NCBI GenBank assembly: GCA_900555345.1
Contig: USKS01000135.1
Location: 1 to 5,055, forward strand
Source: an uncultured Eubacteriales bacterium
Lineage (GTDB): Bacteria; Bacillota_A; Clostridia; Oscillospirales; CAG-272
Direction: 5' to 3'
Length of the DNA: 5,055 nt
This document shows, piece after piece, positions 1 through 5,055 of the stretch. The position numbers were made by a program, and so were the translations under genes. Position 1 is the stretch's first letter. Every line of letters begins with the position of its first letter. The notes below the pieces were generated by a model that had not been told where the DNA came from, did not search any database, and saw nothing but the letters and a program-made list of their open reading frames with translations.

Positions 1-994
1 CGGTGAAGACGCAGTTATCTTTGCGGTCGAGGTACTTTTTCGCGTCCTCCACGGCCTGAGAGTTTATCTCAACGCCGGTTATATGCGCGTCGGGGCAGAG
101 AGCGGCAAGGGACAAGCCTATAATGCCCGTGCCGCAGTAAAGGTCCGCTCCGTAAGAGTTTTGGGAGGCGCAGGCATATTCGCATACCTTGCGGCAAAGC
201 GCTTCGGCGCCCTCGCGGTTTATCTGGAAAAACGAATCGGGGGATACGCAAAGCTCCATTGAAAGAAACTTTTCGTTTATATATTCTTTGCCGTATATAA
301 GACGCGCTTTTGTGCCGTCCTCAGGGTGCTTTCCGCTTTTTTGAAATACTCCGGCAACGCACGGAAAACGCTCGGAAAGCTTCTTTGCAAACTCCGTGCA
401 GTCGTTGTTTGTGCCGAGAACGCAGGAAATTTCGCTGCCGTCGTGGTTCGTTCTGAGATACAGATAGCTGAGCGGGTCTTTTTCGAAATACTTTGCCGCA
501 TATGCTGCTGTTTCGGAAAAAATTTCGGGGCACAGAAGGCAGTCGGAGACGGGGACGATATCGTCGCTGCGCTCCGCGGAAAAGCCGAATTCGCTGCCGC
601 GAAAGCGAAAAACGGCTTTGTTTCTGTACCGCTCGCTATTGGTGCCGTATATGCCGCGAAAAGCGCCGTCGGGCACACCCAAGCGACGCAGCGCCGCTTT
701 TACTGCGGAGAGCTTTACGTCCTTTTCGTGCTCGTATGTTATATGTCTCAGCGTGCAGCCGCCGCAGACGCCGAAGGCTTTGCAGTCCGGAGCGCAGCGG
801 TACGGCGACGGGACGTCGGTGGATACAACGTCGGCTGTCATAAAGTTTTTCTTTTTGTCTCTTATTTGCGCGGTGACGCGGTCGCCGTCCGCCGCGCCGT
901 AGCAGAATATAACGCAGCCGTCGCTTTTCGCGATGCCGTTGCCGAGTGTGTTCATATCCTCAATTTCGGCTGTGAAAATTTCTCCCTGTTCCAC
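1..994 (-). CDS. rlmD: 23S rRNA (uracil-C5)-methyltransferase, RumA/RlmD family (N-terminal part; runs off left edge)
   Basis: Members of this family transfer a methyl group from S-adenosylmethionine to C5 of a uridine in 23S rRNA, in the cytoplasm. I translated 331 codons with no stop to the left edge. Residues about 1-56 form a TRAM-like RNA-binding domain. The [4Fe-4S] ligands fit the RumA pattern: C71, C77 and C80 (CKAFGVCGGC) and C152. The methyltransferase fold follows, with SFFQIN at 254-259, the SAM loop LYCGTGIIGL at 285-294 and GVEIN at 307-311. The catalytic cysteine and C-terminal ~100 residues lie outside the window. The start is GTG at 994-992, with GAGG eight bases upstream and a perfect promoter behind it. 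An internal ATG at 955-953 is possible but would cut into the TRAM domain. The family is certain; RlmD versus RlmCD versus a tRNA-acting paralogue is not resolved. Confidence 0.93.
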   Translation of the reverse strand, partial: MEQGEIFTAEIEDMNTLGNGIAKSDGCVIFCYGAADGDRVTAQIRDKKKNFMTADVVSTDVPSPYRCAPDCKAFGVCGGCTLRHITYEHEKDVKLSAVKAALRRLGVPDGAFRGIYGTNSERYRNKAVFRFRGSEFGFSAERSDDIVPVSDCLLCPEIFSETAAYAAKYFEKDPLSYLYLRTNHDGSEISCVLGTNNDCTEFAKKLSERFPCVAGVFQKSGKHPEDGTKARLIYGKEYINEKFLSMELCVSPDSFFQINREGAEALCRKVCEYACASQNSYGADLYCGTGIIGLSLAALCPDAHITGVEINSQAVEDAKKYLDRKDNCVFT

Positions 995-1026
995 TTTGTT
1001 ATCCTCTTTGCTTTTTCGTTTTATTT

Positions 1027-1055
1027 ATTATACAATTTATGGCGCGGTGTGTCAA
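1027..1055 (-). promoter_or_regulatory. Perfect-consensus sigma-A promoter of the rRNA methyltransferase
   Basis: Read on the minus strand, -35 TTGACA (1055-1050) and -10 TATAAT (1032-1027) are separated by exactly 17 bp. All twelve consensus positions match. The predicted start is near 1020, giving a leader of about 26 nt before the GTG at 994, with the ribosome binding site inside it. No terminator or attenuator fits in so short a leader, so expression is probably constitutive. Confidence 0.88.
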
Positions 1056-1061
1056 ATGTTC

Positions 1062-1090
1062 TTGAATTTCACGGCGAGGTGTGATAGTAT
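1062..1090 (+). promoter_or_regulatory. Predicted promoter of the deacetylase-acetyltransferase unit
   Basis: A -35-like TTGAAT (1062-1067) lies 17 bp from a -10-like TAGTAT (1085-1090). A TG at 1082-1083 sits one base before the -10, giving an extended -10 element. Each hexamer matches consensus at four of six positions, so this is weaker than the opposing promoter. The predicted start near 1097 leaves a leader of about 23 nt containing GGAGG at 1108-1112. Its -35 box is only six bases from that of the divergent promoter. Confidence 0.5.
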
Positions 1091-1119
1091 AGGCATATAA
1101 AAACTGCGGAGGCACCGAA

Positions 1120-1935
1120 ATGAAAAGAATCGAAACAGTATACTGGCCCGGCGGATGCGAGCGCGCCGTGACGCTGAGCTTTGACGACGGACGGACCGAA
1201 GACTATCGCCTTGTGGAAATGTTCAATAAATACGGTCTGAAAGCCACTTTTCACCTGTGCATACCCGAACTTTTGCAAAAGCTTATCGGTGATGCGACTC
1301 TTGTTGACGCAGCCGACTATGCCGCGCTTTACAAGGGACATGAGATTTCGTGCCACATGGCGCACCATCCTTTTCCCGCATGGATGCCCGACGAGGCGAT
1401 ACGCGCGGAGATAACCGAGAACAGGCTGTACCTTGAAAAGCTGTGCGGCTATCCGGTGCGGGGCATGTCATATCCTTACGGCAGCTATTCCGAGCGGGTT
1501 GCGTCTGTCTGCCGCAGCGCGGGCATGGAATACTCGCGCACGGTTGAAGAAACGGGAGAATTTCGTATCCCCGAGAACTTTATGTTCTGGAACCCCACCT
1601 GCCATTTTTACAGAGCCGATGAGGAGCTGCTTAAAAAATTCATGCGGCCGCTGAACTATGACCGTATGCGCCTTATGTATATATGGGGTCACAGCTTTGA
1701 GTTCTACACCGAGGAAAAGTGGCAGGCTGCCGAGAAGTTTTTCGGGCACCTTACCGAAAACGAGAATATCTGGTACGCCACGAACATTCAGATAGTGGAC
1801 TACATGAACGCAGTGCGCTTGCTGCGCTTTGCGGAGCAGTGCACAAGCGTATACAATCCGTCGTGCACAGATGTGTGGATTGCAGTGGACCTTGAGCCCG
1901 TGAAAATACCCGCGGGCGCGACCGTCAAACTTTGA
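1120..1935 (+). CDS. Polysaccharide deacetylase-like protein (CE4 / NodB-homology fold), cytoplasmic
   Basis: This 271-residue protein carries the metal-dependent NodB fold used to remove acetyl groups from sugars. Motif 1 is SFDDG (20-24), with D22 as likely catalytic base and D23 as metal ligand. Motif 2 is HMAHHP (79-84), giving the H-x3-H metal pair H79/H83. Motif 3 is MSYPYG (116-121), where the usual arginine of RxPYG is serine. A late WGHSFEF (189-195) supplies H191, the probable catalytic histidine. The last ~45 residues look like a strand-rich extension. No signal peptide or membrane segment is visible, so it should act in the cytoplasm, unlike secreted peptidoglycan deacetylases. 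The start is supported by GGAGG seven bases upstream. It precedes an acetyltransferase gene by 16 bp, probably in the same transcript. Metal-dependent hydrolysis is likely; the substrate is unknown. Confidence 0.88.
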   Translation: MKRIETVYWPGGCERAVTLSFDDGRTEDYRLVEMFNKYGLKATFHLCIPELLQKLIGDATLVDAADYAALYKGHEISCHMAHHPFPAWMPDEAIRAEITENRLYLEKLCGYPVRGMSYPYGSYSERVASVCRSAGMEYSRTVEETGEFRIPENFMFWNPTCHFYRADEELLKKFMRPLNYDRMRLMYIWGHSFEFYTEEKWQAAEKFFGHLTENENIWYATNIQIVDYMNAVRLLRFAEQCTSVYNPSCTDVWIAVDLEPVKIPAGATVKL

Positions 1936-1951
1936 TAAAACGGAGCGGAAT

Positions 1952-2476
1952 ATGATAGGCTTTGAAGGAAAAAGGCTCGAGTCCGAGCGGCTGTGCTATC
2001 GCCTGCTGCAGTACGGCGACCGCGAAAAGCTCATGCGGATACTGTCGGACCCGGATGTGACGCGCCCCGCGGGATTTATGCCGCCCGCGTCCGCTTTCGC
2101 CGAGGATAAATTCTGGAATGCGCTTACCGAGTACGACACCGCCGTTGCGGTTCTGCGCGGTGATGAGATCATCGGGTATCTGCACGTAAATCCGTACAGG
2201 ATGGGCGGCGAGTTCGAGGGGAAAAGCTGCGTCTCTGTGGGATTTGTTATAGGCAGAGCATATCAGCGGCACGGATACGGCAGGGAAATGCTTTCGTTTC
2301 TGAGCGCTTATCTTCGCAGACGTTTCGACTGCGTTTTCGGCGACTGCTTTGACGATAACACTCCGTCGAGAAAAACGCTTATATCCTGCGGATACCGCTT
2401 TGTAGAGGGATATACCATGTTCTTTCCCGAGCTTTGCGAGGAAAAGAAACTGAAATGCTTTGTATTTGATAAGTAA
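1952..2476 (+). CDS. GNAT-family N-acetyltransferase (RimJ/RimL-like)
   Basis: This 174-residue single-domain protein should transfer an acetyl group from acetyl-CoA to an amine. It begins in the RimJ/RimL style (LESERLCYRLLQYGD, 9-23). Motif A is clear: a VGFVIG strand (96-101) followed by the pyrophosphate-binding QRHGYG (105-110). Motif B is DNTPSRKTLISCGYRF (135-150), the N-x2-S-R-x5-G-[FY] signature of this group. Length is typical and all core motifs are intact. The ATG has GGAG six bases upstream and starts 16 bp after the deacetylase-like gene, so the two are probably co-transcribed. The stop codon is buried in the following terminator. Possible substrates include a protein N-terminus, an amino sugar, a polyamine or a drug; sequence alone does not decide. 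The pairing with a deacetylase hints at related N-acetylated substrates, but that is speculation. Confidence 0.87.
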   Translation: MIGFEGKRLESERLCYRLLQYGDREKLMRILSDPDVTRPAGFMPPASAFAEDKFWNALTEYDTAVAVLRGDEIIGYLHVNPYRMGGEFEGKSCVSVGFVIGRAYQRHGYGREMLSFLSAYLRRRFDCVFGDCFDDNTPSRKTLISCGYRFVEGYTMFFPELCEEKKLKCFVFDK

Positions 2477-2517
2477 AAAAACGCTGTGCGCCGCTTTTGC
2501 AGCGCACGGCGTTTTTT
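2475..2517. terminator. Bidirectional rho-independent terminator between convergent genes
   Basis: Arms 2481-2491 and 2502-2512 pair over 11 bp with one G-U wobble, around a 10-base loop (2492-2501). Six As lead in (2475-2480) and a T run follows (2512-2517), so the hairpin has a U tail on either strand. It ends the acetyltransferase gene on the plus strand, overlapping its TAA at 2474-2476. It also lies eight bases beyond the stop of the MATE gene arriving from the right. Confidence 0.93.
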
Positions 2518-2524
2518 CTATCTG

Positions 2525-3961
2525 TTATTTTGAGACGCTTTTCTTTGCGGCTTTTTCCGCCTTGAAAACTTCAAGCGCGGCTTTGCCTTCCTCCGTAACG
2601 GGACGTATCCACTTATCCGTCAGATAGTAGCCGATGCAAATGCTTGCTTTCGGAATGTCCTCGCACAGATACATAATGAAAAATACAAGGTTGAACGGCA
2701 GCTTCACGACAAACGCCATGACAGCCGTTACGGGGATCGCGATGAGCCAAAGCGGGATCATGTCGCATATAAGCCCCGTACGCGGGTCGCCCGCGGGACG
2801 GAATACGCCGACGATATTGAGATACGGCACGTTTCTGAAGGGAAGTATGCACGCATACGTCGTTATGCACATTACAGCCGTGCGGACGGAAACGTCGGAG
2901 TATTCGCCGTTCATCGTGAACAGGTCGACTATGGGGCAGCGCAGCAGTATAAGGCAGGCGGAAGTCAGTATGCTGAACAGAGGCATTACAAAGCTGAAGC
3001 GAAGAGAAGTTTCTTTTGCCTCGCGGATGTTGCCCGCGCCGACCGCTTTGCCTACCAGTATAGCGCAGGCGTTGCAGAGACCTACGGCAAATACGAACGC
3101 GACGTTTTCAACGGTACGCAGTATGGTAACGCCCGCATAGTATTCGTCGCCGATATTCGAAAGGATGGCGTTCATCACCACGGTGCCCAGCGCCCATATG
3201 GATTCGTTGCATATGACCGGCACGGCTTTTCTGAGAAAATGCGCCACGTTGTGCCATCTGAATGCCAAAAGCTCTTTTACTGGTGCGCGCAGTATGTTTT
3301 TCTGCACCATGCAGATGACGATAAGCACCAGAAGTCCGAGCCAGTTTGCTATAGTCGTTGCCAGCGCAGCACCGGCTGTCTCCATGCGGGGAAAGCCGAG
3401 ATTTCCGCCGATAAGTCCGTAGTTGAAGAAAATGTTGAAGCCCGAGGTTATAAGCGATATGATCACGGGCAGCTTGACGCTTTCCGTGCTGCGCAGTATG
3501 CTGCAGAGCACAAAGCTCATTGCGAGAGGGATGTACGACCAGCAGGCATATTGCAGGTATTCCGAGCCATATTCTATAACTGCGGGGGATCTTGAAAAAA
3601 TGCTGATAATACCGTCGGACGCAAAAAATCCCGCAAGGCAGAAAACAAGGCTTGCTATTGTTGCGCAGGTCAGCGCGATGCCTTCGGTCTTATGTATTGC
3701 TTTTTTATCTCCCGTGCCCCAGTACTGAGCCACAAACAGCGCCGTTCCCGAGCCGAGGCCGAACACAACGCAGTTGAAAAGCCATGTGAACTGCGAAGCC
3801 ATTCCCACGGCGGAGAGGGCGGTGTCGCCGAGAGAGGCGACCATGAACGTGTCCACCATAGTGGAGGAGGCGGACAAAAGGTTCTGAAAGGCTATGGGCA
3901 GCGCAAGGGGGATCGCCAGCTGCCAGAAGCGCTTATTGAAGTATAAGGATTTTATATTCAT
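2525..3961 (-). CDS. MATE-family multidrug/toxin efflux transporter
   Basis: This is a complete 478-residue inner-membrane transporter; MATE proteins export organic cations, drugs or metabolites in exchange for Na+ or H+. About twelve hydrophobic segments are seen, in two related halves. The N-half signature is MVDTFMVASLGDTALSAVG (35-53), followed by GLGSGTALFVAQYWGTGD (68-85) and FNYGLIGG (179-186). The C-half carries the matching VGLCNACAILVGKAVGAGN (293-311) and GVFRPAGDPRTG (385-396). A charged, lysine-rich tail from about 455 to 478 should be cytoplasmic. The start is fixed by an in-frame stop at 3976-3974, five codons upstream, with no other start between. The ribosome binding site is poor: only ACAGAG directly against the ATG, which suggests modest translation. 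It has its own intergenic region after rplS. No neighbouring gene points to a substrate. Confidence 0.93.
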   Translation of the reverse strand: MNIKSLYFNKRFWQLAIPLALPIAFQNLLSASSTMVDTFMVASLGDTALSAVGMASQFTWLFNCVVFGLGSGTALFVAQYWGTGDKKAIHKTEGIALTCATIASLVFCLAGFFASDGIISIFSRSPAVIEYGSEYLQYACWSYIPLAMSFVLCSILRSTESVKLPVIISLITSGFNIFFNYGLIGGNLGFPRMETAGAALATTIANWLGLLVLIVICMVQKNILRAPVKELLAFRWHNVAHFLRKAVPVICNESIWALGTVVMNAILSNIGDEYYAGVTILRTVENVAFVFAVGLCNACAILVGKAVGAGNIREAKETSLRFSFVMPLFSILTSACLILLRCPIVDLFTMNGEYSDVSVRTAVMCITTYACILPFRNVPYLNIVGVFRPAGDPRTGLICDMIPLWLIAIPVTAVMAFVVKLPFNLVFFIMYLCEDIPKASICIGYYLTDKWIRPVTEEGKAALEVFKAEKAAKKSVSK

Positions 3962-4045
3962 CTCTGTTTTTCTTTAGTTTGTCACCGTTTTGCTGCCGCG
4001 CGGCAATGCTTTATCTTGTTAATATACTGAAAACAAAAAGTGCAG
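3962..4045 (-). promoter_or_regulatory. Leader and possible promoter region of the MATE gene, with a 12-bp palindrome
   Basis: This gap follows the rplS terminator, so the MATE gene probably needs its own promoter. Read leftward, the best -10 candidates are TATATT (4026-4021) and GATAAA (4015-4010). Neither has a convincing -35 at 16-18 bp, so the promoter is weak, activator-dependent or not recognisable by eye. A perfect palindrome, TGCCGCGCGGCA, at 3994-4005 stands out in an A+T-rich setting, at or just beyond the predicted transcription starts. That is where a repressor would bind or a small leader hairpin would form. Confidence 0.35.
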
Positions 4046-4077
4046 AAAAAAATCTCAGCCGCAGCTGAGATTTTTTT
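4046..4077 (-). terminator. Rho-independent terminator of rplS
   Basis: Two perfectly complementary 14-base arms (4046-4059 and 4064-4077) enclose a 4-base loop. The core TCTCAGC/GCTGAGA stem is flanked by seven A and seven T. It begins three bases after the rplS stop codon at 4081-4083. The U tail on the minus-strand transcript makes this a strong, compact terminator. Because it is symmetric it could also work in the other direction, but no plus-strand gene runs into it. Confidence 0.95.
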
Positions 4078-4080
4078 GCT

Positions 4081-4425
4081 TTACTGGATGCGCTCTTTAA
4101 CCTTGGCAGCCTTACCTACTCTGTCGCGGAGGTAGTAGAGCTTGGAGCGTCTTACTTTACCGACGCGGACCACGTCTACTTTAACAACGTGAGGAGAGTG
4201 GAGGGGGAAGGTTTTCTCAACGCCGCAGCCGTAAGCTACTCTGCGTACGGTGAAGGTCTCGGAGATACCGCCGCCGTGGCGCGCGATAACGGTGCCTTCA
4301 AACATCTGGATTCTTTCTCTTGTGCCCTCTTTGATGAGGTTGTGGACTCTTACGGTGTCGCCCACGTTAAACTGAGGGACATCCTCTCTCAGCTGCTCGC
4401 TTGCAAAAGCTTCGAGTTTTGTCAT
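4081..4425 (-). CDS. rplS: 50S ribosomal protein L19
   Basis: L19 is a structural protein of the large ribosomal subunit, located at the interface with the small subunit. The 114-residue length is normal and the family's conserved blocks are all present: [10 protein letters not shown] (19-28), [19 protein letters not shown] (31-49), [20 protein letters not shown] (51-70), TFPLHSP (72-78) and [19 protein letters not shown] (89-107). AAGGAG (4440-4435) lies nine bases before the ATG. The gene has its own extended -10 promoter, a structured leader and an immediate terminator, so it appears to be a single-gene transcript, perhaps with some read-through from tagD. In many bacteria rplS ends the rpsP-rimM-trmD operon; none of those genes lies beside it here. 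Confidence 0.99.
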   Translation of the reverse strand: MTKLEAFASEQLREDVPQFNVGDTVRVHNLIKEGTRERIQMFEGTVIARHGGGISETFTVRRVAYGCGVEKTFPLHSPHVVKVDVVRVGKVRRSKLYYLRDRVGKAAKVKERIQ

Positions 4426-4513
4426 TTTGACATTCTCCTTTTTCTTTTGATTTCAAGAATGTTCGTACGGAGCCGCATTGGACCATTCCGGCGGCAAAAG
4501 CCGCATACAAACA
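4426..4513 (-). promoter_or_regulatory. Structured 5' leader of rplS (candidate L19 autoregulatory leader)
   Basis: The untranslated stretch between the rplS promoter and its ATG can fold. TGTTTGTA (4513-4506) can pair with TACGAACA (4467-4460) over 8 bp with one G-U, though a start near 4509 would shorten this stem. Inside, GCGGC (4504-4500) and GCCGC (4495-4491) form a hairpin with a UUUU loop. CGGA (4490-4487) can pair with TCCG (4471-4468). The 8-base AGCCGCAT (plus-strand reading) occurs twice, at 4471-4478 and 4499-4506. The GCCGC at 4495-4491 can therefore pair with either copy but not both. Some Bacillota have a known L19 leader RNA that represses rplS; membership of this one in that family is not tested. 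Confidence 0.5.
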
Positions 4514-4515
4514 GT

Positions 4516-4544
4516 ATTATACCATGCTGTGCGCGGTTTTGCAA
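4516..4544 (-). promoter_or_regulatory. Extended -10 promoter of rplS
   Basis: On the minus strand, a -35-like TTGCAA (4544-4539) is 17 bp from a perfect -10 TATAAT (4521-4516). A TGG immediately before the -10 provides the extended TGn element. The predicted start is near 4509, about 83 nt before the rplS ATG. The -35 hexamer matches consensus at four of six positions, which the extended -10 should offset. It lies just after the tagD stop codon at 4560-4562. Confidence 0.85.
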
Positions 4545-4558
4545 TAGTTTTTGCAAAA
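4537..4558. repeat. 8-bp inverted repeat over the rplS -35 box
   Basis: TTTTGCAA (4537-4544) and TTGCAAAA (4551-4558) are perfect reverse complements, separated by six bases. Each contains the self-complementary TTGCAA, and the left copy is the rplS -35 hexamer. The right arm is one base from the end of tagD. It lacks a T run after the stem, so it is not a good terminator. It could be an operator or a weak hairpin after tagD. Confidence 0.6.
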
Positions 4559-4559
4559 T

Positions 4560-4952
4560 TTATTTATTATTGAGATCCTGCTTTATCTGCGTTGTGGAGA
4601 CCTCGGGCGTGCGGGGCAGATACACAACGTCGCAATAGGGCTTCAGAAAGTCGAATTTGCCCTTCCAGTCGTCACCCATGACAAATGTGTCGACATGGTA
4701 CTCCTGAACATCCGTGATCTTCTGATCCCAGTTTTCCTCGGGGATAACAAGATCGACATATCTGACGGCTTCGAGAAGCTGCTTGCGCTTTTCGTATTCA
4801 AAATAGCACTTTTTTCTCTTTTCGTTCCAGTTGAACTCATCCGTTGAGAGCGCGACTATAAGATAGTCGCCGTACTGCTTTGCGCGGCGCAGAAGGTTTA
4901 TGTGACCGTAGTGCAGAAGGTCGAACGTGCCGTATGTAATAACTCTTTTCAT
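4560..4952 (-). CDS. tagD: Glycerol-3-phosphate cytidylyltransferase (TagD/TarD)
   Basis: The enzyme joins sn-glycerol 3-phosphate and CTP to give CDP-glycerol and pyrophosphate in the cytoplasm. CDP-glycerol feeds poly(glycerol phosphate) teichoic acid or glycerol-phosphate-decorated surface polysaccharides. The 130-residue protein is full length and closely follows the Bacillus subtilis TagD pattern. It has the nucleotidyltransferase opening ITYGTFDLLHYGH (5-17) with the catalytic HxGH at 14-17, RYVDLVIPEENW (64-75), VMGDDWKGKFDFL (91-103) and the CTP-binding RTPEVSTTQI (114-123). AAAGGAG (4967-4961) lies eight bases before the ATG. The upstream partner genes are cut off by the contig end, so it is unknown whether a teichoic acid or capsule cluster follows. 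rplS lies downstream on the same strand with its own promoter. Confidence 0.96.
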   Translation of the reverse strand: MKRVITYGTFDLLHYGHINLLRRAKQYGDYLIVALSTDEFNWNEKRKKCYFEYEKRKQLLEAVRYVDLVIPEENWDQKITDVQEYHVDTFVMGDDWKGKFDFLKPYCDVVYLPRTPEVSTTQIKQDLNNK

Positions 4953-4997
4953 ATATTTATCTCCTTTGCGTGAAGCGGGGATCAGAATGTGTTTTCC

Positions 4998-5009
4998 GCG
5001 CGAACGCGC
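4998..5009. repeat. Short G+C-rich inverted repeat upstream of tagD
   Basis: GCGCG (4998-5002) and CGCGC (5005-5009) are complementary around AA. This lies in the tagD upstream region, about 45 bp before its ATG. There is no T run, so it is not a terminator. It may be a leader hairpin or chance in a G+C-rich stretch. The tagD promoter is not identifiable here because genomic sequence ends at about 5017. Confidence 0.3.
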
Positions 5010-5017
5010 TCTATAAG

Positions 5018-5055
5018 CTGTCTCTTATACACATCTGACGCTGCCGACGATATGC
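5018..5055. other. Untrimmed Nextera (Tn5) sequencing adapter at the contig end; not genomic
   Basis: Positions 5018-5036 read CTGTCTCTTATACACATCT, the 19-bp Tn5 mosaic end. They are followed directly by GACGCTGCCGACGA (5037-5050). Together these 33 bases equal the reverse complement of the Illumina Nextera read-1 adapter, from memory. The last five bases, TATGC, fall where the i5 index would begin. They match the reverse complement of the index I recall as N506/S506, though five bases is weak evidence. Biological sequence therefore ends at about 5017. Confidence 0.98.

Noticed and set aside
326..1084. 252-codon plus-strand open frame
   Set aside because: It is antisense to the methyltransferase, has no recognisable domain or ribosome binding site, and runs through both divergent promoters. 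The G+C-rich third positions of the real gene explain its length.
2634..3946. Several plus-strand open frames of 84-168 codons opposite the MATE gene
   Set aside because: They mirror the MATE coding frame, match no family I recognise and lack ribosome binding sites. The minus-strand product has complete MATE motifs.
4537..4558. Terminator of tagD
   Set aside because: The inverted repeat is perfect but A+T-rich and is followed on the minus strand by CCGCGC rather than a T run, so it does not fit a rho-independent terminator.
4189..4638. 149-codon plus-strand open frame across rplS and the tagD-rplS gap
   Set aside because: It crosses the rplS coding region, leader and promoter on the opposite strand and has no domain signal.
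1..5017. CRISPR array, tRNA or rRNA gene, phage or toxin-antitoxin module
   Set aside because: I saw no regularly spaced repeats, no cloverleaf or rRNA-like stretch, and no phage or toxin-like products. The coding content is ordinary chromosomal genes.
5018..5036. Tn5/IS50 mosaic end as a natural mobile element end
   Set aside because: The mosaic end is an engineered sequence and is followed immediately by the Nextera primer tail. No transposase or second end is present, so it is a library artefact.

Overview
This window looks like one end of a draft-assembly contig from a Bacillota bacterium, most likely an anaerobic Clostridia relative with about half G+C. The reasons are strong AGGAG-type ribosome binding sites before most genes, textbook sigma-A promoters, compact U-tailed terminators, a TagD-type cytidylyltransferase and a clostridial-looking MATE transporter. 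The taxonomic placement is inference; no marker here fixes the genus.

Layout, left to right. (1) Positions 1-994, minus strand: the N-terminal 331 codons of a RumA/RlmD-family rRNA uracil-C5 methyltransferase, running off the left edge and starting at GTG. (2) A 125-bp divergent intergenic region holding two back-to-back promoters; the leftward one is a perfect TTGACA-17-TATAAT. (3) Positions 1120-2476, plus strand: a two-gene unit with a 16-bp gap, encoding a cytoplasmic NodB-fold (CE4) deacetylase-like protein and a GNAT acetyltransferase. (4) A compact hairpin flanked by A and T runs at 2475-2517, able to stop transcription from both sides. (5) Positions 2525-3961, minus strand: a complete MATE-family transporter. 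(6) Positions 4081-4425, minus strand: rplS (ribosomal protein L19) with its own terminator, a structured 5' leader and a strong extended -10 promoter. (7) Positions 4560-4952, minus strand: tagD (glycerol-3-phosphate cytidylyltransferase). (8) Positions 5018-5055: not genomic. This is a Tn5/Nextera sequencing adapter left on the contig end.

How the genes relate. They do not form one pathway. rplS and the methyltransferase serve the ribosome. TagD makes CDP-glycerol for cell-envelope polymers. The deacetylase-like protein and the acetyltransferase are probably co-transcribed, but their substrates cannot be read from sequence. The MATE protein is an export pump of unknown substrate. I see no convincing undescribed multi-gene system. 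The most notable points are the adapter contamination, the rplS leader with mutually exclusive pairings and an inverted repeat on its -35 box, the back-to-back divergent promoters, and rplS lying apart from its usual trmD neighbourhood.
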